A stretch of DNA of 6,852 nt from Saprospiraceae bacterium (GTDB lineage: Bacteria; Bacteroidota; Bacteroidia; Chitinophagales; Saprospiraceae): contig JAEUUM010000329.1 in the NCBI GenBank assembly GCA_016787375.1, positions 1 through 6,852 of the forward strand, in the 5' to 3' direction. The translations under genes were made by a program, and so were the position numbers. The notes beneath the pieces are model-generated. The model ran no database searches. It had not been told where the DNA came from and saw nothing but the letters and a program-made list of their open reading frames with translations. Below, piece by piece: positions 1-5,417 of this stretch (positions within the stretch are counted from its first letter, which is position 1; each line of letters opens with the position of its first letter).

Positions 1-681
1 ATAAATGCATCCGTATCATACTCACACTTGGTTCGAATTTCTGAATCGTCCATTTTTTCTGTCGGTGCCAGAGGTATTTGGTCAAGAAAAATTCTGGATG
101 GCTCAAAAATAACCACTCCTGACGGAGTATACGAATCGGGAAGTTTGCCGGATCATAAAGATGATTTGTTGCCGATAAATTCTGTAAATGGTAATATTTT
201 AAGTTTGGGGGCTGGAGTGCTTTTAAAAACAGATATGTTTGAAATAGGTCTTGGTGCTGATGGGATACTCCCTTCAGATTATTCATTCCCCGGGCTGAGG
301 ATTAAGCGTGATCCAACTTACTATGGCAATATAGGTATTACCCGTTCAATCGCAGACAATGTTTTGTTATCGATTGAAGGATTGATAAAATCCAACGGAA
401 TTCTAATTCAGACTGATGCTGTTGTTAAATTGTCAATAAGAAATAATATATTTGCAGGGGGGGCGTTCAGAGGATATAATAACCAAACAACCGATGCCGC
501 ATCTATCTTCGGTGGGGTGCGTGTCAAAGAGAACATTACTCTAATGATGGCATACGATTTCGGATTATCTGAAATCAAAACCATCCACAACGGTAGCATC
601 GAAATAGGATTGAAATATGTTTATGGGAATAAAATTTTTAGAGAAAAATTACCACCCATTATTTTTAATCCGAGATATTAA
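1..681 (+). CDS. porP: PorP/SprF family type IX secretion outer-membrane protein (5' partial)
   Basis: The reading frame is open from base 1 and stops with TAA at 679-681, leaving 226 visible codons. The family is usually about 300-340 residues, so roughly the N-terminal quarter to third, including the signal peptide, lies upstream of the window. The visible part is a run of short amphipathic strands with alternating hydrophobic residues and Gly/Asn turns, as in an outer-membrane beta-barrel. The end is typical of PorP/SprF: a GGVRVKENITLMMAYDFGLS-like penultimate strand, then a hairpin with an SIEIGLKYVY strand near residues 195-205, and a short tail ending FNPRY. Established knowledge: PorP is needed for T9SS secretion in Porphyromonas and is the first gene of its porPKLMN cluster; SprF-type paralogues help export partner adhesins. 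Position directly upstream of gldK supports the PorP-like assignment over an adhesin-dedicated SprF. The 225-nt gap to gldK and promoter candidates there suggest separate or additional transcription of the downstream genes. A G7 run at 457-463 lies inside the gene. Confidence 0.85.
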   Translation: MNASVSYSHLVRISESSIFSVGARGIWSRKILDGSKITTPDGVYESGSLPDHKDDLLPINSVNGNILSLGAGVLLKTDMFEIGLGADGILPSDYSFPGLRIKRDPTYYGNIGITRSIADNVLLSIEGLIKSNGILIQTDAVVKLSIRNNIFAGGAFRGYNNQTTDAASIFGGVRVKENITLMMAYDFGLSEIKTIHNGSIEIGLKYVYGNKIFREKLPPIIFNPRY

Positions 682-698
682 AAATTTTTTTTGAGATA

Positions 699-712
699 GT
701 TAAAATTTTAAC
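699..712. repeat. 14-nt AT palindrome GTTAAAATTTTAAC; ten bases recur at 779-788
   Basis: The sequence GTTAAAATTTTAAC is a perfect palindrome 18 nt after the porP-like stop codon. Its first ten bases, GTTAAAATTT, recur at 779-788 in the same gap. It could be an operator half-site pair or simply a product of AT-rich composition. No GC-rich stem or terminator is visible after the porP-like gene, so readthrough into gldK cannot be excluded. Confidence 0.3.
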
Positions 713-756
713 ATTCAGAATAATATACGTTAATTTTAATTTTATCGAATTATTAT

Positions 757-789
757 TTTGATTTCTGAAAAGATAAATGTTAAAATTTG
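757..789 (+). promoter_or_regulatory. Weaker candidate Bacteroidota promoter upstream of gldK
   Basis: A TTTG at 757-760 is followed after 21 nt by AAAATTTG at 782-789. This matches the Bacteroidota -7 element TAnnTTTG at all but the first base, with spacing inside the known 19-21 range. It would give a leader of about 110 nt for gldK. Such matches are easy to find by chance in AT-rich DNA, so this is a second choice behind the candidate at 821-851. Confidence 0.25.
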
Positions 790-820
790 AGAATATAAGG
801 TGAGAGAGATGTAATTTTTT

Positions 821-851
821 TTTGGAAAAAGAATTTATACATTTATCTTTA
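821..851 (+). promoter_or_regulatory. Candidate Bacteroidota promoter for the gldKLMN operon
   Basis: TTTG at 821-824 (-33 element) is separated by 19 nt from TATCTTTA at 844-851, which fits the Bacteroidota -7 consensus TAnnTTTG except for the last base. A T9 run (815-823) overlaps the -33 element. Transcription would begin near 856-860, giving a leader of roughly 45-50 nt before the gldK ATG. Seen: motif and spacing. Inferred: that it is used and drives gldKLMN separately from the porP-like gene. Confidence 0.4.
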
Positions 852-906
852 CCAGTCGCTTTACTATAATTTAATAATTAGTTGGAAAAAATCAGGGTTG
901 AAAACA

Positions 907-2151
907 ATGAAAAAACTACTTAAATTTTTGCCTGTTGTACTATTGCTATTTATTCTTTCGTCATGCGGAAGGAAAGAAAATGGGCAACTTATCGGTGTTC
1001 TTGACCGTCCTACCTGGAAGAACATTAATCCTTACGGAATGGTTTATGTCCCATCAGGTACTTTTACCATTGGTCAGAGTGATGAAGACATCAGAAGGAC
1101 TTACATGCAGCGTCCAAAAGCAACTTCAATACAAGGTTTCTATATGGATGAAACCGAAATCACCAACAATGAATACCGTCAATTTGTAAATTGGGTATCA
1201 GATTCTATGGCACACACCATGATGGATCATTTCATTGAAGGAGAAGATGGTTCCCAAATCATAGATTGGGAGCAGAAGATTGACTGGACAGACGAAGCTG
1301 TAAATGATCTTTACTTTCAAGGCGATGATAAATTTGCCGGAAAGAAAGAGCTTAATACCAGCAAAATGGTCTATGCTTATGAGTGGTACGATTGGCAGTC
1401 AGCTGCTCAAGACCACGGCAAATCACCAAGAAACAAATTTATCAGAAGAGAAAAAATCAAAATCTATCCAGACACAATGGTTTGGATAAGAGATTTTGCT
1501 TATTCATACAATGAACCATTTACAAGAAATTATTTCTGGCATCCTGCCTTTGATGATTATCCTGTTGTTGGTGTAAACTGGCACATGGCAAACGCCTTCT
1601 GCTACTGGAGAACAAAACTTTGGAATTCATATCGTGCATCCAAGAAAGGAGAAGTTAACTCTGAGGACTTCAGATTACCAACTGAGTACGAGTGGGAATA
1701 TGCAGCAAGAGGTGGACGTGCAGAAGCTCCATATCCTTGGGGTGCGTATTATACAAGAAATGCTAAAGGTTGTTTATTAGCTAACTTCAAGCCAGGTCGT
1801 GGTAATTATCCTGAGGATGGCGGTTTGTATACCGTTAAGGCAGATGCATATTTCCCTAATGATTATGGTCTGAGAAATATGGCTGGAAATGTTGCAGAAT
1901 GGACAATAACTGCATTCACAGAAAATGGCCAATCTTTCATACATGATTTGAATCCTGACATCAGATATGATGCAAAAGCTGATGACTCTATTGCGAACAA
2001 ACGTAAAGTAATAAGAGGTGGTTCATGGAAAGATGTAGCACATTTTATACAAACAAGTACAAGACATTATGAATTCCAGGATACAACGAAGTCTTACATT
2101 GGTTTCCGTTGTGCACTTACTTTCCTTGGAAGATCTATCAATGATTTTTAA
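907..2151 (+). CDS. gldK: GldK/PorK, outer-membrane lipoprotein of the T9SS ring
   Basis: Protein of 414 residues starting at ATG 907. An in-frame TTG at 898 would only add three residues before the signal peptide, so the ATG is preferred. Residues 1-19 are a lipoprotein signal: two lysines, a hydrophobic core, and lipobox LSSC with Cys20 as the acylated residue. An FGE-sulfatase (SUMF1-like) fold follows: YGMVYVPSGTFTIG near 43-56, FYMDETEITNNEYRQF near 78-93, YPVVGVNWHMANAFCYW 218-234, RLPTEYEWEYAARGG 256-270, DYGLRNMAGNVAEW 319-332, VIRGGSW 368-374 and GFRCAL 399-404. The roughly 120-residue W/D-rich stretch between the second and third blocks is a GldK-type insertion. The FGE catalytic cysteines are missing (Asp376 and Ile381 in their places by eye), consistent with a structural role. 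In the family, GldK and GldN form a large periplasmic ring anchored to the outer membrane by the GldK lipid. It is the first gene of gldKLMN. Confidence 0.96.
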   Translation: MKKLLKFLPVVLLLFILSSCGRKENGQLIGVLDRPTWKNINPYGMVYVPSGTFTIGQSDEDIRRTYMQRPKATSIQGFYMDETEITNNEYRQFVNWVSDSMAHTMMDHFIEGEDGSQIIDWEQKIDWTDEAVNDLYFQGDDKFAGKKELNTSKMVYAYEWYDWQSAAQDHGKSPRNKFIRREKIKIYPDTMVWIRDFAYSYNEPFTRNYFWHPAFDDYPVVGVNWHMANAFCYWRTKLWNSYRASKKGEVNSEDFRLPTEYEWEYAARGGRAEAPYPWGAYYTRNAKGCLLANFKPGRGNYPEDGGLYTVKADAYFPNDYGLRNMAGNVAEWTITAFTENGQSFIHDLNPDIRYDAKADDSIANKRKVIRGGSWKDVAHFIQTSTRHYEFQDTTKSYIGFRCALTFLGRSINDF

Positions 2152-2167
2152 TCGTTACTAGAATAAT

Positions 2168-2209
2168 TAAGTCGAGTGAAAGATTTTAAATCATATTTCA
2201 CTCGACTTA
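2168..2209 (+). promoter_or_regulatory. Perfect 14-bp inverted repeat between gldK and gldL (intercistronic hairpin)
   Basis: Arm TAAGTCGAGTGAAA (2168-2181) is the exact reverse complement of TTTCACTCGACTTA (2196-2209), with a 14-nt loop that can itself pair weakly (GAT with ATC). The stem starts 16 nt after the gldK stop codon and ends 58 nt before the gldL ATG. No T-run follows, so it is not a canonical intrinsic terminator. It could protect the gldK message 3' end, mark a processing point, or partly attenuate transcription and so set the GldK to GldLM ratio. The structure is seen directly; the function is inferred. Confidence 0.7.
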
Positions 2210-2267
2210 CCCTAATTCGCTCATTTGGAATAAACAATATTAATTAACCAATTTAAATTACATTGGC

Positions 2268-2849
2268 ATGAGTTTCGTTAAAACCTCTGGTTTCAAGTAT
2301 CTAAAAAATTTAGTTATCGGTGTTGGTGCGGCTATCGTACTTATTGGAGCACTTTTCAAGCTGGAAAGCTGGCCGTATGCATCTGAGATGTTGATAACAG
2401 GTCTTTCTGTTGAAGCACTTATTTTCTTGTTTTTGGGTATAATAGGCCCTGAAAAGGATTATTACTGGGAAAAACTTTACCCGGGATTGGATGATTACCA
2501 CTCAAAGATTGCTTCAATTACACAAGGAGGTCCATCAACTCCACAGTTGAATGGTCAAGTTGTAGAATCAAGATTAGGAGGTATGTTAGAAGAACTACAA
2601 TCTATGTCTAAGAGTCTAGGATCTTTAAAGGCGCTTCAAGAAGCTGATTTCAGTGGAACAGCTGATCAAGTTAAGGCAATGGGTAACTTTTACGCAAAAC
2701 TTAATGGCGCTATGTCTGAGTTAGCTCAGTCAGTTGAAGATACTAAAGCTTACAAAGAAAACTTAACTTCATTGAACAAAAACTTGGGTTCATTGAATAC
2801 TGTATACGGAAGTATGTTGAATGCTATGTCAAACATTGGCAGAAGCTAA
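2268..2849 (+). CDS. gldL: GldL/PorL, inner-membrane stator of the T9SS/gliding motor
   Basis: Protein of 193 residues from ATG 2268, close to usual family lengths of about 190-310 (towards the short end). Two transmembrane helices are clear: about 14-32 (NLVIGVGAAIVLIGALFK) and about 41-60 (MLITGLSVEALIFLFLGIIG), joined by a short SWPYAS loop. They are followed by a cytoplasmic tail rich in predicted helix (about 95-193, many Leu/Lys/Glu/Ser). Lys31 in helix 1 and Glu49 within helix 2 are the charged membrane residues expected for proton-driven function; in Flavobacterium johnsoniae GldL the key residues are, from memory, Lys27, His30 and Glu49. The His position appears to be Ser34 here. Known for the family: five GldL surround the helices of two GldM and convert proton flow into rotation. 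No Shine-Dalgarno sequence precedes the start, which is normal in this phylum. Confidence 0.96.
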   Translation: MSFVKTSGFKYLKNLVIGVGAAIVLIGALFKLESWPYASEMLITGLSVEALIFLFLGIIGPEKDYYWEKLYPGLDDYHSKIASITQGGPSTPQLNGQVVESRLGGMLEELQSMSKSLGSLKALQEADFSGTADQVKAMGNFYAKLNGAMSELAQSVEDTKAYKENLTSLNKNLGSLNTVYGSMLNAMSNIGRS

Positions 2850-2901
2850 TCACAACAATTGCAAGGGAAAAGATTTAATAATCGTTAAAAGACAATAAAC
2901 T

Positions 2902-4461
2902 ATGTCAATACCTAAGGAACCCCGGCAGTTGATGATCAACCTGATGTATCTGGTTTTAACAGCCTTACTTGCGTTGAACGTATCTGCCGAAGTAATGAAC
3001 GCTTTTTTTACCTTGAATAAAGGTATAGAGAACAGTAATAAAATCGTTGATAATACAAACGAAACCATCAACAAAAATATCGTTAAGCAAGCAGAAGCCA
3101 ATAAAAAAGATGTAAATCTAAAATATAGGGATAATGCTCAAAAAATGCTTACGGAACTTGCTGAATTCACTTCATATGTTGATGGAATTAAAAAAACAGT
3201 TTTTGACGCTGCAGGAGGTCCTTCAAAAGAGGATCCAACACGACCTGTAAACGTAAAAGATAAGGATATTCCAACTCGTTTGCTTGTTTTTGATAACTCA
3301 AAAGGCAAACCAGGTATGGGACCTGATCTTGAGAAAAAAATTAGTGAATTCAGAACAAAGCTAATTGCTTATGCTGAAAATGATAAAGAGGCAACAGCTT
3401 CAGTATCTCTTGCAGTTGAGGAAATACCTAAAGGTTCTGATAAGAAAAATTGGTCTGACTTCAAATTCCGTCAAATGCCTGTAGCTGCGATTTTCCCAAT
3501 GCTAACTAAAATTCAAGCTGATGCGAAAACATCTGCGGCGGCAATCCTTAACTACATTAACAAAAAAGTTGCAGGTGAGGATTTGAAATTTGATAATTTC
3601 AAAGTTGCCATTGCACCTAAAACAGGATATGTAGTAAAAGGTGATAAATTTGAAGCCGACGTATACTTGGCAGCTTACAGTTCAAACCCTGGCCAAGGTG
3701 TTTCTATAAGTGTAAATGGAGGAAATCTTGCAATGAAGGACGGAGTTGCTAAATACTCCTCTACTCCTGGTGGTTTAGGAAAACAAACGGTTCGTGCAAC
3801 TGCAACCATTAAAAATCCGCTAACCGGAGAAGTAAAGAGAGTTGATGGAACATTTGACTACGAAGTTGGGGAGCGTTCTGTGGCAGTTTCTGCTGACAAG
3901 ATGAATGTTTTCTACATTGGTGTAGATAATCCGGTTTCAGTATCTGCTGCTGGTGTAAACTCTACAAAACTTAACGTTGGTATCTCTGGAGAGGGAGGTG
4001 GAACCATTACTAAGACAGGTTCAACTAATTACATCGTTAAGGTAACCAGACCAACTAAAGCTGGAGAGTTTTGCTATGTAACTGCAAATGCAGAAGGATT
4101 AGCTGATAAAAAGCCTTTCCGTGTGAAAAGAATTCCTGATCCGGTTGCTCGTTTGTCAAACAAGGCAAATGGTGCTATGGGTACTGGAGAGTTCAAAGCA
4201 CAGGCTGGTGTAGGAGCATTTTTGGATAACTTTGATTTTGATGCTAAGTGTACGGTTTCTGGATTTACTTTGGTAAGAGTACCAAAACGTCAAGACGCTG
4301 TGCGTGAAGTAAATGATGGTCCTCGTTATAACTCAAAATGTTCAGCATTGGTTAACCAAGCTAAGCCGGGTGATGTATATTATTTCGAAGATGTTAAGGC
4401 TAGATGCCCTGGCGACCAAGCAGGACGACCTATAAACCCGCTGGTATTTTCAATTAAATAA
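2902..4461 (+). CDS. gldM: GldM/PorM, membrane-anchored periplasmic shaft of the T9SS motor
   Basis: Protein of 519 residues, normal full length for GldM. The N terminus is short and cytoplasmic with the family signature SIPKEPRQLMINLMYLVLTA; one transmembrane helix spans about 11-30 and is the part held inside the GldL pentamer. The periplasmic part follows the four-domain plan known from GldM/PorM structures: a helical D1 (about 35-222, including KNWSDFKFRQMPVAAIFPML at 182-201), then beta-rich D2 (about 230-320), D3 (about 325-407, opening with MNVFYIGVDNPVSVSAAG at 334-351) and D4 (about 411-519, opening with IPDPVARL). Four cysteines occur (391, 450, 480, 502), the last three in D4, where a disulfide is possible. 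In the family GldM is a dimer that crosses the periplasm and passes torque to the GldK/GldN ring through D4. It starts 52 nt after gldL and ends 11 nt before gldN, consistent with one transcript. Confidence 0.97.
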   Translation: MSIPKEPRQLMINLMYLVLTALLALNVSAEVMNAFFTLNKGIENSNKIVDNTNETINKNIVKQAEANKKDVNLKYRDNAQKMLTELAEFTSYVDGIKKTVFDAAGGPSKEDPTRPVNVKDKDIPTRLLVFDNSKGKPGMGPDLEKKISEFRTKLIAYAENDKEATASVSLAVEEIPKGSDKKNWSDFKFRQMPVAAIFPMLTKIQADAKTSAAAILNYINKKVAGEDLKFDNFKVAIAPKTGYVVKGDKFEADVYLAAYSSNPGQGVSISVNGGNLAMKDGVAKYSSTPGGLGKQTVRATATIKNPLTGEVKRVDGTFDYEVGERSVAVSADKMNVFYIGVDNPVSVSAAGVNSTKLNVGISGEGGGTITKTGSTNYIVKVTRPTKAGEFCYVTANAEGLADKKPFRVKRIPDPVARLSNKANGAMGTGEFKAQAGVGAFLDNFDFDAKCTVSGFTLVRVPKRQDAVREVNDGPRYNSKCSALVNQAKPGDVYYFEDVKARCPGDQAGRPINPLVFSIK

Positions 4462-4472
4462 AAGTATTAAAA

Positions 4473-5330
4473 ATGAAGTTTCAATTAAAGTTATTCCTTT
4501 TCATTTTTTGTTCTGTGTTCTCCTTGGTTGCTTATAGCCAAGTTCCAGAAACAATCAAAACAGAATCTAGCACTCCTGCAGAGACTCCGTTGGATGATAT
4601 CGTGGAAAGAACGATAAATGTGGAAAAAAGGGTATTAAAATATGACAATCCTCGTGAGGCTGACCTTATGTGGGAAAAGCGTGTTTGGAGGGTTATTGAC
4701 CTTAGAGAAAAAATGAATTTTCCTTTCAGTTATCCTGAGGAAACATTTGCTGGAATTCTTCTAAAAGGTGCAAAAGAAGGTAAATTAACTGTTTATAGTA
4801 CAAGTGACGACAAGTTTACCAACCCGCTTACTGCGGCACAACTTGAAAGTAAACTTGTAAAAATCGATACAGTACCAACTTTTGACCCTGAAACATATGA
4901 AGAATCAATTAAAATTGTTCAGAATGAAATTAATGAAAATGATTTCAGGAGAATTCGTATCAAAGAAATTTGGTATTTTGATTCTGAAACTTCAGCAATG
5001 AAGGTACGAATTCTAGGTTTGTCTCCTATACGTGATGTTTTTGATGACAATGGTAACTTTAAATATGAGGAACCTATGTTCTGGGTATATTATCCTAACA
5101 TCCGTGAAGAGCTTGCCAAGCATCGTGTTTTTATGGAAGGTAATGATGCCTCCCCATTAACATGGGAAGACTTTATGGAAATGAGATTTTTCTCAAGTTA
5201 TGTGTACAAAGAATCTAACGTAAAGGATAACAGACTTGGTGATTACCTAAGTGGTGTTGATCTTTTGATGGAAGGTGAAAGGATTAAAGCTGACATCTTC
5301 AATTGGGAACATGACTTATGGCAATATTAA
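4473..5330 (+). CDS. gldN: GldN/PorN, periplasmic ring component of the T9SS
   Basis: Protein of 285 residues. Residues 1-22 are a Sec signal peptide (basic start, hydrophobic core LFLFIFCSVFSLVAYS) with likely cleavage before Gln23. Cys13 lies inside the hydrophobic core rather than at a lipobox, so this is not a lipoprotein. The mature protein carries GldN hallmarks: DDIVERTINVEKRVLKYDN near 41-59, READLMWEKRVWRVIDLREK near 61-80, IKEIWYFDSETSAMKVRILG near 163-182, EEPMFWVYYPNIREELAKH near 199-217, and the C-terminal DYLSGVDLLMEGERIKADIF run. In the family GldN binds GldK to form the ring below the outer membrane and contacts the tip of GldM. The start is only 11 nt after the gldM stop, suggesting coupled translation. 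A strong hairpin with T-run begins 17 nt after its stop, so it is the last gene of the operon. Confidence 0.96.
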   Translation: MKFQLKLFLFIFCSVFSLVAYSQVPETIKTESSTPAETPLDDIVERTINVEKRVLKYDNPREADLMWEKRVWRVIDLREKMNFPFSYPEETFAGILLKGAKEGKLTVYSTSDDKFTNPLTAAQLESKLVKIDTVPTFDPETYEESIKIVQNEINENDFRRIRIKEIWYFDSETSAMKVRILGLSPIRDVFDDNGNFKYEEPMFWVYYPNIREELAKHRVFMEGNDASPLTWEDFMEMRFFSSYVYKESNVKDNRLGDYLSGVDLLMEGERIKADIFNWEHDLWQY

Positions 5331-5346
5331 TTGAATTTTAATTGCG

Positions 5347-5385
5347 AAAAAAAATGGCTGAGTAATAATTCAGCCATTTTTTTTT
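5347..5385. terminator. Bidirectional intrinsic terminator between gldN and the helicase gene
   Basis: Stem TGGCTGA (5355-5361) pairs with TCAGCCA (5370-5376), extended by a G-T wobble inside, around the 6-nt loop TAATAA. Eight As precede the stem and nine Ts follow it. A T-run is therefore present after the hairpin on both strands, so the same structure can end gldN transcripts on the + strand and helicase transcripts on the - strand. It lies 17 nt beyond the gldN stop and 33 nt beyond the helicase stop. Confidence 0.88.
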
Positions 5386-5417
5386 GGGATTTTCGAATAA
5401 CTATTTCATTTTAGTAT

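Noticed and set aside
28..30. TTG at 28 as the start of the porP-like gene
   Set aside because: The frame is open to base 1 with barrel-like sequence, and the protein would lack a signal peptide; the gene is cut by the window edge.
898..906. TTG at 898 as the gldK start
   Set aside because: It adds only three residues ahead of ATG 907, and the ATG starts a standard Lys-Lys lipoprotein signal with lipobox at Cys20.
682..906. Small gene, RNA gene or terminator in the gap before gldK
   Set aside because: No sizeable frame with a start, no GC-rich stem and no structured RNA pattern is visible; only AT-rich sequence with promoter-like motifs and a short palindrome.
2224..2260. Possible separate promoter for gldL after the hairpin
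   Set aside because: A TTTG is present at 2224-2227 but no TAnnTTTG-like element lies 19-21 nt downstream.
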